Position numbers and translations under genes: made by a program. Of a stretch of 64,000 nt of DNA, positions 55,050 to 64,000 are shown piece after piece. Each line of letters starts with the position of its first letter. Position 1 is the stretch's first letter. Under the pieces are notes generated by a model, which saw nothing but the letters and a program-made list of their open reading frames with translations, did not search any database and was not told where the DNA came from. The DNA is from Saprospiraceae bacterium (GTDB taxonomy: Bacteria; Bacteroidota; Bacteroidia; Chitinophagales; Saprospiraceae), in assembly GCA_013001595.1 (NCBI GenBank), contig JABDMH010000073.1, positions 175,968 to 239,967 of the forward strand, read 5' to 3'.

Positions 55050-56543
55050 ATGGGTCTAAAGTCTTTCCTACTCCGTCCTTATGCTAGGAAGGTGGTTCGA
55101 GATATCCGACATAATGCAAATCAGGCCATCCAATGTCAGATGGATATTTTTGCGGGCTTAATCCGCAAGGGTCAAGGTACTCATTTCGGGGTAGCACATA
55201 GATTCGATAAGATCCAAAATGTCAGTGATTTTCAAGCGCTTGTTTCCATCAGGGATTACGAAGATCTAATCCCCTACATAGCCCAGATCAAAGAGGGAAA
55301 AAAAAACGTACTCTGGCCGGGAATTCCAACCTATTTTGCTAAAACAAGTGGTACTACTTCGGGCACAAAATACATCCCGATGACAGCAGTGAGCACACCG
55401 CATCATGTCGCCACAGCTCGAAATAGCGTGTTCAACTACATGATTGAAACAGGAAAAACCCGTTTTCTTGATGGCAAATTGCTATATCTGTCAGGCACTC
55501 CTGAACTTTCTCAAACAGCTGGAATACCGACTGGTAGATTATCGGGCATTGTTAATCATCAAGTTCCATCCTACCTAAAAAGCAATAAACTGCCATCCTA
55601 CCGGGTCAATTGTATAGATGCTTGGGAAGAGAAAGTAGCAGCCATTGTAGATGAATCACATCAACTCGATGTACGCCTGGTAGGTGGTATACCTCCTTGG
55701 GTACAGATGTACTTTGAAGCCTTACTTGACTTCACAGGCAAAACAATGATCAAGGAAGTTTTTCCAAATCTATCACTCTTTGTCTACGGTGGTGTCAACT
55801 ATGAACCATATCGGAGCAAACTTGAGCAATTGATGGGATCATCGATCGATAGTATTGAAACCTTTCCAGCTTCTGAGGGATTTTTCGCTTTTCAAGATAA
55901 GCATCCTCATCAGGGCTTACTGCTGAATGTCTCTGCCGGGATGTTCTATGAATTTGTTCCACTGGCAGAGGTAGGACTTGCAAATCCAAGTAGATTGACC
56001 TTAGCAGAAGTAGAATTGGAAAAACAGTACGCCCTAGTCGTGAGCAGTAATGCAGGGCTCTGGGCCTACAACATTGGAGATACTGTTGAATTTGTGTCTT
56101 TGGATCCTCCTCGCCTGATAGTCAGTGGGCGCATCAAGCACTTCATATCTGCCTTTGGTGAGCATGTCATAGGTAAAGAAGTAGAAATGGCAATGCTCCA
56201 AGCTACTGAGCTACTGGACCTGAAGCTCGTTGAATTTACCGTAGCTCCACAAGTCACACCCAAAGAAGGCCTTCCCCACCACGAATGGTTGGTAGAATTC
56301 GCAGAAGATCCAGCTGACCCAGATGTTGTTGAGGTTGCACTTGATCAGGCCTTGCAAGCTCAAAACATATATTATCAAGATCTGATCGAGGGTTCCATAT
56401 TACGCCCCGCTAAATTGACCTTGTTACCCCGACATTCTTTTCGCAGGTATATGCATTCTATTGGCAAGCTAGGGGGACAGAACAAAGTACCCCGGCTGAG
56501 TAACGATCGCAAGATAGCCGAAGTACTTCGATCATATCTGTAG
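55050..56543 (+). CDS. GH3-family acyl-adenylating enzyme
   Basis: The 497-residue protein belongs to the GH3 auxin-responsive family, acyl-acid amido synthetases of the adenylate-forming superfamily. Evidence is the ATP motif FAKTSGTTSGTKYIPMT (about 93-109), the PASEGFFAFQ segment and the NIGDTVEFV motif near the C-terminal subdomain. Plant GH3 enzymes join acids to amino acids. Bacterial members are little studied, so the acid and the amine are unknown. It follows the LolA-like gene by 73 bases. Confidence 0.9.
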   Translation: MGLKSFLLRPYARKVVRDIRHNANQAIQCQMDIFAGLIRKGQGTHFGVAHRFDKIQNVSDFQALVSIRDYEDLIPYIAQIKEGKKNVLWPGIPTYFAKTSGTTSGTKYIPMTAVSTPHHVATARNSVFNYMIETGKTRFLDGKLLYLSGTPELSQTAGIPTGRLSGIVNHQVPSYLKSNKLPSYRVNCIDAWEEKVAAIVDESHQLDVRLVGGIPPWVQMYFEALLDFTGKTMIKEVFPNLSLFVYGGVNYEPYRSKLEQLMGSSIDSIETFPASEGFFAFQDKHPHQGLLLNVSAGMFYEFVPLAEVGLANPSRLTLAEVELEKQYALVVSSNAGLWAYNIGDTVEFVSLDPPRLIVSGRIKHFISAFGEHVIGKEVEMAMLQATELLDLKLVEFTVAPQVTPKEGLPHHEWLVEFAEDPADPDVVEVALDQALQAQNIYYQDLIEGSILRPAKLTLLPRHSFRRYMHSIGKLGGQNKVPRLSNDRKIAEVLRSYL

Positions 56544-56652
56544 GGCCCTCCCGTGCTCAATCAACTATTGATTTTAGTATATTTATTCTGTAATTGTCCC
56601 TAAATACACACATTTATACTGACTTTAAAGCCTTTTTCCGATTATGTATCTG

Positions 56653-56660
56653 TATCTTTG
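56653..56660 (+). promoter_or_regulatory. Candidate -7 box for DoxX-like gene
   Basis: TATCTTTG matches TAnnTTTG, 20 bases before the preferred ATG at 56681. It lies inside the longer possible frame from 56594 and so supports the shorter start. Confidence 0.5.
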
Positions 56661-56680
56661 TCTTCAAATCAGTAAAAATT

Positions 56681-57046
56681 ATGAAGAGCATCATCGGACT
56701 TGGAAGGTATATTTTTGCGATTCCATTCTTGATCTTCGGTCTATTTCACTTTATGAAGGCATCGGATATGGCTGCCATGGCCCCTGGAGGCGAAGTTATG
56801 GTATACGTATCTGGAGTTGGGCTAATCCTAGCAGCCATTAGCATTTTTATAGGAAAGCTCGACAAACTTGCATGTGTGCTGTTGGCTTTGGAATTGCTCC
56901 TATTCATCATCTTCATTCATGCCCCTGGATTGGGCAGTGAGGAAACAATGCAGCAAAGTATGCCTGCTCTACTCAAAGACCTCGGCCTGATGGGAGGTGC
57001 CTTGATGTGTGCCACACTGGCCAAAGACGACAAATATATTGGTTAA
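56681..57046 (+). CDS. DoxX-like small membrane protein
   Basis: The 121-residue protein starts at ATG 56681 (MKSIIGLGRYIFAIPFLIFG), which puts the first transmembrane helix at the N-terminus. A longer frame would add 29 residues that include a promoter-like box. Four hydrophobic helices and the FGLFHFMKASDMA segment resemble the DoxX/DUF417 family of small quinone-linked or stress membrane proteins. Function is not defined. truA follows 78 bases later. Confidence 0.85.
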   Translation: MKSIIGLGRYIFAIPFLIFGLFHFMKASDMAAMAPGGEVMVYVSGVGLILAAISIFIGKLDKLACVLLALELLLFIIFIHAPGLGSEETMQQSMPALLKDLGLMGGALMCATLAKDDKYIG

Positions 57047-57124
57047 GTATCTGATCCAGGTACTGTGACCCAATAAGAGATCAAGCAACTAATTACCCTA
57101 CCTTCGCATAGTATTTAGGAGGTT

Positions 57125-57883
57125 ATGCGGTACTTTATTTGTCTATCTTATCATGGAGGACCTTTTGTCGGTTGGCAGGTGCAGCCCAAGGGAAGATCCG
57201 TTCAGGGATGCATAGAAGAGGCTTTGTCGAAGATACTACGACTTCCGATCGGTATCGTGGGGTGTGGTAGAACCGATGCAGGGGTGCATGCACGGAAATT
57301 CTTCGCTCATTTTGACAGCGAAAGATCGATTCCGGCAGACACAGCTTTGCGTCTAAATAAAATGCTGCATCCACACATAGCCATCCAAGCAATTCTGCCA
57401 GTCGATACAAGCCTGCATGCCCGCTTCAGTGCCATCAAGCGCTCATACAAATACCACATCTGTCGGCATTTTACCCCTTTCCAACATACCTTGGAGTATC
57501 ATTACTATGGATTTGCGCAATTGGATAAAGATCTCATGCAACAAGCAGCACAACTGCTCCTTGAATTTGATGATTTCTATCCATTCTGTAAGAGCAGATC
57601 TGATGCCAATCACTACCGTTGTCAGCTGCTACAGTCTCATTGGCATTTTGATACCGATCGGATGGTCTACGAAGTGTCTTCCAATCGATTCCTTCGCGGT
57701 ATGGTTCGACTGATTGTCGGGATGTGTATACAAGTGGGATCAGGTCAGTGCAAACTGAACGAGGTACGCCAGGCAATGCAGACCCACGAGATGCTAACTA
57801 GGCGTTTATCTGCACCCGCTCATGGTCTATTCCTCACAGACATCGTCTATGATCCGCCTTTAGAGTATGATTTAGGAGGCTGA
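57125..57883 (+). CDS. truA: tRNA pseudouridine(38-40) synthase TruA
   Basis: The enzyme makes pseudouridine at positions 38-40 of the tRNA anticodon arm. The 252-residue protein has the catalytic GRTDAGVHA motif (Asp near residue 43), the GWQVQPKGRSVQG N-terminal segment, RSYKYHI and the C-terminal NRFLRGMVRLIVG motif. Length fits TruA. It converges on glyA, and the two ends are 50 bases apart. The AGGAGG-like sequence just before the ATG (TTAGGAGGTTATG) is a strong ribosome-binding site for this genome. Confidence 0.96.
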   Translation: MRYFICLSYHGGPFVGWQVQPKGRSVQGCIEEALSKILRLPIGIVGCGRTDAGVHARKFFAHFDSERSIPADTALRLNKMLHPHIAIQAILPVDTSLHARFSAIKRSYKYHICRHFTPFQHTLEYHYYGFAQLDKDLMQQAAQLLLEFDDFYPFCKSRSDANHYRCQLLQSHWHFDTDRMVYEVSSNRFLRGMVRLIVGMCIQVGSGQCKLNEVRQAMQTHEMLTRRLSAPAHGLFLTDIVYDPPLEYDLGG

Positions 57884-57933
57884 AAGATTCTACCTCCCAG
57901 AAGATAGTTAGAATCAACGTGAATATTCAACCA

Positions 57934-59220
57934 CTAGGAGAGTACTTCTTGCGTTTCGTACAAAGGAAACCGCTCCATATAGGCATTGATCTCCCCTTTC
58001 ACTGCTTTGATCTTGCGTTCATTGTCTACGTCCGAAAGGATCGTATGCATCCACTCAAATATCTGCTGGCAGTCTTCTTCTCGACATCCACGAGAGGTAA
58101 TCGCAGCCGTCCCGATTCTGATGCCAGATGTAACGAAAGGCGACTGTGTATCAAATGGAACCATATTCTTATTGACGGTGATGTCGGCAGCAACCAGTGC
58201 GGCTTCAGCTTGTTTGCCGGTCAAGCCCTTAGATCGAAGATCAATTAGCATCAGGTGATTGTCGGTACCACCGGAAATCAGATCATATCCATGCGCTACA
58301 AAAGCACTCGCCATGATTCTTGCGTTATCTATAACTTGTTTACCATACGATTTAAAGGAGGGCGCTAACGCCTCTCCGAATGCCACTGCCTTAGCTGCAA
58401 TCACGTGCATGAGTGGTCCACCCTGCATACCCGGGAATACACCACTGTTCAGAACAGATGACATTTTTATCGGCGTACCTTTTCGTGTCGTGCGATCCCA
58501 AGGATTCACGAAATCCTTGCCCATCATGATGAGACCACCCCTAGGTCCACGCAGGGTCTTGTGGGTTGTTGATGTCACGATATGGCAATGCTGCATGGGA
58601 TCAGCCAGCCATTTTCCTGCGATCAAACCTGCCGGGTGGGCAATATCTGCCAACAACAATGCACCTACCTGGTCAGCAATGGCTCTAAAGCGCTTATAAT
58701 CCCAATCTCTAGCGTAAGCAGACGCTCCACAAATAATGAGCTTGGGCTTTGCTTTTCTTGCAATCTCCTCAACGTCATCCATATCGATCATACCAGTTTC
58801 CCGCTGCACGCCATAGAATACTGGACGATAAACTTTGCCAGAGTAGTTGACGGGAGATCCATGAGATAAGTGACCACCATGGGACAAATCAAACCCGAGC
58901 ACAGTATCTCCGGGCTGTAAAGTTGCCAAGAATACTGCCGCATTGGCTTGGGCACCCGAGTGGGGTTGGACATTGGCAAACTCAGCGCCAAAAAGCTGCT
59001 TCAGCCGGTCTATCGCCAACCGTTCCACCTCATCAACGACCTCACAACCTCCATAGTAACGTTTACCGGGATAGCCTTCGGCATACTTGTTGTTTAGGCA
59101 AGTGCCCATGGCATCAAGCACAGCCTGACTGGTAAAATTTTCTGAGGCAATGAGCTCTAAACCCTCACGCTGGCGTTTTAATTCTTGACTGATGAGTTGA
59201 GATACGATATGATCTGACAT
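57934..59220 (-). CDS. glyA: Serine hydroxymethyltransferase
   Basis: The PLP enzyme interconverts serine and glycine with tetrahydrofolate. The 428-residue protein has the catalytic Lys motif [14 protein letters not shown], the [10 protein letters not shown] substrate region, [16 protein letters not shown], and the [20 protein letters not shown]-terminal block. Length is usual. It starts at ATG 59220. A hairpin with a T-rich run on the minus strand (59265-59315) lies in its upstream region and may terminate the preceding transcript or be part of its leader. Confidence 0.98.
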   Translation of the reverse strand: MSDHIVSQLISQELKRQREGLELIASENFTSQAVLDAMGTCLNNKYAEGYPGKRYYGGCEVVDEVERLAIDRLKQLFGAEFANVQPHSGAQANAAVFLATLQPGDTVLGFDLSHGGHLSHGSPVNYSGKVYRPVFYGVQRETGMIDMDDVEEIARKAKPKLIICGASAYARDWDYKRFRAIADQVGALLLADIAHPAGLIAGKWLADPMQHCHIVTSTTHKTLRGPRGGLIMMGKDFVNPWDRTTRKGTPIKMSSVLNSGVFPGMQGGPLMHVIAAKAVAFGEALAPSFKSYGKQVIDNARIMASAFVAHGYDLISGGTDNHLMLIDLRSKGLTGKQAEAALVAADITVNKNMVPFDTQSPFVTSGIRIGTAAITSRGCREEDCQQIFEWMHTILSDVDNERKIKAVKGEINAYMERFPLYETQEVLS

Positions 59221-59264
59221 GATGAATAGATATGGTCAATATGCACCTTTAAATAATGCACAAG

Positions 59265-59315
59265 GAAAATGAAAACCCGGTCTCTGTTTGAAATTATTCC
59301 AATAGTGAGACCGGG
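59265..59315 (-). terminator. Hairpin with T-rich run upstream of glyA
   Basis: On the minus strand CCCGGTCTC and GAGACCGGG form a perfect 9-bp stem around a 22-base loop, followed by TTTTCATTTTCC. It lies 45-95 bases before the glyA ATG. It could be a second terminator of the repeat-protein gene or a leader attenuator of glyA. Confidence 0.6.
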
Positions 59316-59423
59316 AAAAGATTCAAATTTAGTGCTTTGCTACTAGATGGCGAAGCAATTGAAGGGCTTCATGCCAAATTTTATTGGTAGTTGCTTTGCC
59401 AACATTGGTCGCTTCCAAAACCA

Positions 59424-59463
59424 GTAAAAATAAAATGGCCATGTTTTCTACGCATGGCCATTT
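59424..59463 (-). terminator. Intrinsic terminator after repeat-protein gene
   Basis: AAATGGCCATG and CATGGCCATTT form a perfect 11-bp stem with a 9-base loop. On the minus strand TTTTATTTTT follows. It lies 41 bases beyond the stop of the repeat protein gene. Confidence 0.85.
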
Positions 59464-59503
59464 AGCATTCCAATCTTGCAGAAGCAAGGATTGTAGTTTA
59501 GCA

Positions 59504-60751
59504 TTAGTACTTCACTTGCAGGGCATCCAGAGTCTCTACATCTAAGCTACCGATCGGTAGGTTTTTCGACTGCTGAAACTTACGTAAGGCTGCTTTAGTC
59601 CGAACACCAAAAATATTGTCATTGGGACCTGGATCAAATCCCATATCACGCAGTGCCACTTGTACTTTTCGCACCAACTCATCGGTAATGTCAGCGGCAC
59701 ATACCACCTCTCGCCATTCAGAAAAGCCACCTTTCTTCACTAGCTTCCGCGTAGTAACTGTTTTGGTTTCAGCTGGGATATCGATGGTTTTAATAGCTGC
59801 AGGTGTGACCAACTTACGATAGGTACGTTCTGTATACTCAGCAGGAATCTCCACTACCTTAGTTGAAGCAGGCGACACTAGTTTGCGCACTTCTCGCTCC
59901 TCATACCTTGCCGGAATTTCCTCTACTTTAGTGGTAGCAGCAGATGCTAGTTTTTGGTATTTACGTTCTTTATATTCAGCAGGAATCTCTACCACCCTTG
60001 TCGACGCAGGTGATATCAACTTGCGATAGGTACGATTTCCATACTCCGCAGGTACAGGTTGTTCTTTCGTACAATCATCTCCATTGTCTTCGTATCCATC
60101 CGGACATCCAACACGAATTCTTTTTTCTACCGTTTGATATTTTGCAGGCACTTCGACAAGACACCAAACTAAACAATCCTCAGGATCTGCCGAAAGGCAG
60201 CTTGGATCGGCTTTTTTCTTAACCCATTGGGTTGTAGCAGGAGAAATCTCGATCGTTTCTTGCTGGATTTCATATCGGGCAGGAACAGTTTCTATAGTAC
60301 TGGAGGCTTCCTTGACCATGACCTCTTCCGAGACAGCCTCGTACCTAGCTGGTACACTCTCAATAACGGAAGAAGCTTCTTTTACAACCACTTGTTCGGT
60401 CACGGTCTCATACCTGGCGGCGATGGGAACAATGCGAGTAGATGCTTCTTTGACTAGCACTCGTTCAGTCACCGTCTCATATTTCGCAGGCACAGGAACA
60501 ATCTTGTTAGATGCCTCCTTGACCATAACACGTTCAGTAACCGTTTCATACTTGGCAGGCACTGTCTCGGTTCGCATGGAGGCAGGTCTGACCACTACTG
60601 TTTCGGTCACATTTTCATATTGATCTGCAATCAGACACTTCGCATAACACTTACCGGGCTCTGCATCGGTGGGCATATCTCCAGGCTGAGCAACAGTTAT
60701 AGCTGTGCTGCAGAGGAATATGCCTAAACATAAGGCTTCAATCTTTTTCAT
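59504..60751 (-). CDS. Secreted 23-residue-repeat protein with peptidoglycan-binding domain
   Basis: The 415-residue protein has a signal peptide (about 1-21). About twelve imperfect 23-residue repeats follow (about 35-350), each starting PA(K/R/E)Y with a central Val/Lys strand. The first five are of type PAKYETVTERVMVKEAS and the last five of type PAEYKERKYQKLASAAT. A Cys-rich insert (about 180-225, CPDGYEDNGDDC) divides them. The last 60 residues form a PG_binding_1 domain (VQVALRDMGFDPGPNDNIFG). It is probably an envelope spacer tethered to peptidoglycan (inference). Confidence 0.85.
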   Translation of the reverse strand: MKKIEALCLGIFLCSTAITVAQPGDMPTDAEPGKCYAKCLIADQYENVTETVVVRPASMRTETVPAKYETVTERVMVKEASNKIVPVPAKYETVTERVLVKEASTRIVPIAARYETVTEQVVVKEASSVIESVPARYEAVSEEVMVKEASSTIETVPARYEIQQETIEISPATTQWVKKKADPSCLSADPEDCLVWCLVEVPAKYQTVEKRIRVGCPDGYEDNGDDCTKEQPVPAEYGNRTYRKLISPASTRVVEIPAEYKERKYQKLASAATTKVEEIPARYEEREVRKLVSPASTKVVEIPAEYTERTYRKLVTPAAIKTIDIPAETKTVTTRKLVKKGGFSEWREVVCAADITDELVRKVQVALRDMGFDPGPNDNIFGVRTKAALRKFQQSKNLPIGSLDVETLDALQVKY

Positions 60752-60793
60752 GATAGATAATTAGATGGTTAAACAATGTTGATTTTTAAAATT

Positions 60794-62014
60794 TCAAAAA
60801 GCAGTATTGGTTAACTTGGGGTAACATACATAGTATTTGGCAACGGAAGAGGAAAATGGACCAAGTTGAAATGAAGTCAATGGCACCACTTCACCTTTCT
60901 TATTGAGCAACTTGATCTCGGATTCTTGAAAATCATAGGTTTCAGTCTGCTCAATACCGGTAAAAACCAACTCATCCATGAGATTGATATCTATCTCAAG
61001 GTGAGTAGCGACCTCTTCTTTAATAAGGTCTACATCTTTAGATTTAAAGGGAATTACAGACAGCTCGACTCTAAACAAATTTCTATTGATGAGTCCGTCC
61101 GCTAATAAATGGAGTTGAAAATCACTGCAATATAAGGCATTTTTCAATAATGCCAGAATATCTACATCATCTAGAGAAACAAAAGCAGAGAGCAAATCGT
61201 CCCTTTGATCCTTATTGCTCCACGAACTTTGAAAAATAGTGGTCAAAGACTTCGACAGTTGAATTGCAGCACCCTGCAAATAGAGTTCCTGGGCTCGCTT
61301 CACCGCAGCTTTCAACATGAGCTCTGCCGACAAAACTGTCTTATGGAGGTAAACCTGCCAATACATGATCTTTCTGGCAACGAGAAACTTCTCGATGGAA
61401 TAGATCCCTTTTTCTTCAACAACAAGTTGGTCATCTATTACGCGCAACATTTTGATGATTCGATCATAACCTACCTTTCCTTCCATTACACCCGTATAAA
61501 AACTATCGCGAGTAAGGTAGTCCAGGCGGTCCATGTCCAATTGTCCCGAGATCAACTGATGTAGAAATCTTTTATGGTGGCGATTTGTGAAAACCTCAAT
61601 AGCTACGGTAAGCCTTCCTTCAAACTGTTGATTCAGTTCGTGCATTAACGCCAAAGACAGCTCCTCATGATCTACGTCAATTAATAAGTGTTCCAAAGCA
61701 TGAGAAAAGGGGCCGTGACCGATATCATGCAGCAGGATGGCAATGTACACCGCTTCTTCTTCCTCGGCAGAAATCACGGTGCCCTTTTGCTTGAGTTGGT
61801 CTATGGTCAGCGTCATCAGATGCAAGGCCCCCAGCGCATGATGAAAGCGCGTATGTAGTGCACCAGGATAAGTAAGGTGGGTCAGGCCCAATTGGCTAAT
61901 CCGCCTAAGTCTTTGTACATAGGGATGCTGAATCAGATCAAAGATGATGTCTGAGGGGATGGTTATAAAGCCATACACAGGATCGTTGAAAATCTTTCTC
62001 TTATTCACACTCAT
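60794..62014 (-). CDS. HD-domain phosphohydrolase (dGTPase-like)
   Basis: The 406-residue protein starts at ATG 62014 (MSVNKRKIFNDPVYGFITIP). A TTG 75 bases upstream (62089) is an alternative that would add a weakly supported extension. The HD-domain signature is present: RFHHALGALHL, LLHDIGHGPFSHALEH and the later Asp in GQLDMDRLDYL. The family includes dNTP triphosphohydrolases; the substrate is not certain. It is divergent from porX. Confidence 0.93.
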   Translation of the reverse strand: MSVNKRKIFNDPVYGFITIPSDIIFDLIQHPYVQRLRRISQLGLTHLTYPGALHTRFHHALGALHLMTLTIDQLKQKGTVISAEEEEAVYIAILLHDIGHGPFSHALEHLLIDVDHEELSLALMHELNQQFEGRLTVAIEVFTNRHHKRFLHQLISGQLDMDRLDYLTRDSFYTGVMEGKVGYDRIIKMLRVIDDQLVVEEKGIYSIEKFLVARKIMYWQVYLHKTVLSAELMLKAAVKRAQELYLQGAAIQLSKSLTTIFQSSWSNKDQRDDLLSAFVSLDDVDILALLKNALYCSDFQLHLLADGLINRNLFRVELSVIPFKSKDVDLIKEEVATHLEIDINLMDELVFTGIEQTETYDFQESEIKLLNKKGEVVPLTSFQLGPFSSSVAKYYVCYPKLTNTAF

Positions 62015-62136
62015 TGGTACTTGTGCAGCTTTACCTAAATATAAAATTCTATGAATCGGCTCCTTTTTCGCCAGTTTTTCATCAACCAAAGCCTGCTGTA
62101 GCTTGAGCTGTACTCGGTTTTGTTTCTATGATAAGA

Positions 62137-62144
62137 CAAAAATA
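62137..62144 (-). promoter_or_regulatory. Candidate -7 box for HD-domain gene
   Basis: TATTTTTG on the minus strand matches TAnnTTTG. It lies 123 bases upstream of ATG 62014 and 48 bases upstream of the alternative TTG 62089. It therefore does not settle the start. Confidence 0.35.
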
Positions 62145-62286
62145 AAATCGACCATAGCTTCATATACTTAAGAATGCAACACTATGTGCGCCGGACCATG
62201 CGTTCTGACAGTGGCAAAAATGAAAAGATTTCGTCTTAATTCTTACTTACGCTTATTAAATAACTGTTTCGATACTAAAAACTCCT

Positions 62287-63843
62287 ATGGATAACATCAA
62301 AATTCTTTGGGCAGATGACGAAATCGATTTGCTTAAACCCCAACTGCTTTTTCTTGAAAAAAAGGGATATAATGTAGTGACTGTATCTAATGGATACGAC
62401 GCCATCGATGAATACCAGCAACAAAATGATATTGATGTTGTGTTTTTGGACGAGTCTATGCCTGGCATGACTGGTCTCGAAACACTGGCCAAAATAAAAC
62501 AAGTCAACACCAATGTACCTGTGGTGATGATCACGAAGAATGAGGCAGAAACAGTGATGGAAGAAGCCATTGGCTCTCAGATCGATGATTACCTAATCAA
62601 ACCAGTCAATCCCAATCAGATACTACTCACCCTAAAAAAAATCATCGACAATAAACGATTGGTTAGAGAAAAGACGGCATCGGATTACCAGCAAGATTTT
62701 CGCCAAATTTTCATGGATATCAATAGTGGACTGGACTATCTCGATTGGGTAAATGTCTACAAGAAGATAGTAAACTGGGAAATCAAACTGGATGAATCTC
62801 ATACCGAAGAGATGGCCGACATCCTCAGCATGCAAAAAAGTGAAGCCAACTCAGAATTTTCAAAATACATCACCAAAAACTACCTGGATTGGGTCAACGA
62901 CCGCAAAGAAGGCCCAATATTGTCCCATCAACTGCTAAGGGCCAAAGTACTTCCCCATCTGCAAAAGAAAAAACCCATTTTTTTAGTAGTGCTGGATAAT
63001 TTACGCTTTGATCAGTGGAAAGTAGTGGAGCGCATTCTGCAAAATAATTTCCGGGTTCAGGAGGAAGATTTTTTCTTCAGCATTCTGCCAACTTCCACTC
63101 AATACAGCCGGAATTCCATCTTTGCCGGTATGTTGCCATCAGACATTCAGAAGCACTATCGAAAATACTGGCGCAACGATACGGATGAGGGTGGAAAGAA
63201 TCTATATGAAAAGGAACTGTTGCAGAGTCAACTTGATCGACTTGTACGGGAACCGGTTAAAATGGACTACGTGAAGGTGACCAATGTTGCCCATGGTCAG
63301 CAGCTCGAGGATCAAGTGTTAAATTACCTCAATAATGACATCACTGCCATTGTCTACAATTTCATCGACATGCTGTCTCATGCGCGCACAGAAATGGAGG
63401 TACTCAAAGAACTGGCCAGTGATGAACGTGCTTATCGCTCCCTGACCAATTCTTGGTTCACCCATTCGCCACTATGGACTGCGCTACAGAAAGTATCTGG
63501 AAAAGACATTACCCTCATTGTGACCACAGATCATGGTACCATTCGGGTAAAACAACCTTCCAAGGTGGTCGGAGACAAAGACACAACCACAAATTTGCGG
63601 TATAAATTAGGGCGTAATCTGCGCTACGAAGCCAAAGATGTGTTGGAGGTGAGAGACCCTGAAGAAGCTGGACTACCTAGGCCCAATGTAAGCTCCGCAT
63701 ACATCTTTGCCAAAGACGACAAATATTTCCTCTATCCAAACAACTATAACTATTACAACAATTATTTCCGCAATACCTTCCAACATGGAGGTATTTCTAT
63801 GGAAGAAATGATTTGCCCAGTGATCACCCTCAGTGATCGCTAG
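62287..63843 (+). CDS. porX: PorX-like response regulator with PglZ domain
   Basis: The 518-residue protein has a receiver domain (about 1-122) with acidic residues Asp10 and Asp11, phosphoacceptor Asp55 (VVFLDESMPG) and the Lys in YLIKPVNP. A helical linker follows (about 125-235), then a PglZ alkaline-phosphatase-like domain (about 240-510, with VVLDNLRFDQW, TSTQYSRNSIF and TTDHGTIRV metal-site motifs). This layout is PorX, the regulator of the type IX secretion system in Bacteroidota, where it works with PorY and the SigP sigma factor. No porY or type IX structural gene is in the window. It ends 157 bases before the window edge. Confidence 0.93.
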   Translation: MDNIKILWADDEIDLLKPQLLFLEKKGYNVVTVSNGYDAIDEYQQQNDIDVVFLDESMPGMTGLETLAKIKQVNTNVPVVMITKNEAETVMEEAIGSQIDDYLIKPVNPNQILLTLKKIIDNKRLVREKTASDYQQDFRQIFMDINSGLDYLDWVNVYKKIVNWEIKLDESHTEEMADILSMQKSEANSEFSKYITKNYLDWVNDRKEGPILSHQLLRAKVLPHLQKKKPIFLVVLDNLRFDQWKVVERILQNNFRVQEEDFFFSILPTSTQYSRNSIFAGMLPSDIQKHYRKYWRNDTDEGGKNLYEKELLQSQLDRLVREPVKMDYVKVTNVAHGQQLEDQVLNYLNNDITAIVYNFIDMLSHARTEMEVLKELASDERAYRSLTNSWFTHSPLWTALQKVSGKDITLIVTTDHGTIRVKQPSKVVGDKDTTTNLRYKLGRNLRYEAKDVLEVRDPEEAGLPRPNVSSAYIFAKDDKYFLYPNNYNYYNNYFRNTFQHGGISMEEMICPVITLSDR

Positions 63844-64000
63844 CCAACTGTTGCAGGGTGGTATTTTATACCAAGTTTGAGGCCTATATCAGAGTACATA
63901 TGAGCGCACTTCTGCAAGATGTGCAACTGGTTTTGGTCCATTATGCTTGCCACGAAAAAAAACATGCGCCATAGGTAACCTGGCAGCACGAGTGCTAACC

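Noticed and set aside
59504..60751. Repetitive DNA as a possible CRISPR array
   Set aside because: The repeats are in frame, of 69 bases, diverged and without unique spacers. They encode the repeat protein.
63844..64000. Possible end of a minus-strand gene after porX
   Set aside because: A frame with a stop near 63897 continues to the edge for about 35 codons, but is too short and unrecognised to call.

Overview
The window looks like chromosome of a member of the Bacteroidota, probably from the Saprospirales/Lewinella side (inference). Reasons: a PorX-type response regulator with a PglZ domain, many secreted lipoproteins, a DUF5777 barrel, an ECF sigma/anti-sigma/DUF4097 trio, and repeated TAnnTTTG promoter-like boxes close upstream of starts. 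No rRNA, CRISPR array, prophage or complete insertion sequence is visible. One tRNA gene (Leu, anticodon GAG) is present.

Layout. 1-5.3 kb: a lipoprotein cut by the window edge, coupled to a beta-CASP RNase, then an ECF sigma - anti-sigma - DUF4097 operon. 5.4-24.5 kb is a housekeeping block: gltX, a NodB deacetylase, YkvA, frr, a YugP-like membrane protease, serS, rho, rpmH, rnpA, aroQ, recQ, a KdsD-like isomerase, a rhomboid protease, an O-antigen ligase-like protein, pheS, hisS and an MltD-like lytic transglycosylase. Hsp20 follows at 24.9 kb with a good sigma-54-type promoter match.

25.5-38.0 kb is an accessory carbohydrate region: a beta-propeller dehydrogenase-like protein fused to an azurin-type copper domain, a DUF1080-PA14 lipoprotein, an SDR, an MtnK-like kinase, an ADP-ribosylglycohydrolase lipoprotein, an alpha/beta-hydrolase/SGNH fusion, an aldo/keto reductase, a YdjC/ChbG-type deacetylase and an enolase-superfamily enzyme. 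Together they suggest periplasmic capture, deacetylation and oxidation of sugars or sugar acids, with electrons leaving through copper and haem proteins (inference). No SusC/SusD pair or glycan transporter is visible.

38.2-64 kb: fasciclin and coiled-coil envelope proteins, a 1022-residue peptidase/propeller/barrel fusion, clpB, a tiny membrane protein, a haem-protein cluster (MauG-type peroxidase, two cytochrome-like proteins, DUF5777), a small MITE-like element, tRNA-Leu, ftsK, a LolA-like protein, a GH3 enzyme, a DoxX-like protein, truA, glyA, a peptidoglycan-binding protein with about twelve 23-residue repeats, an HD phosphohydrolase and porX.

Genes found by reading the sequence directly include the edge lipoprotein (1-1150, minus), rpmH (13142-13297) and a 57-residue membrane protein (45980-46153, minus). 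Several starts were moved to fit signal peptides or promoter boxes. No clear novel defence or mobile system was found. The best leads are the sugar-oxidation region, the envelope fusion proteins and the repeat protein.
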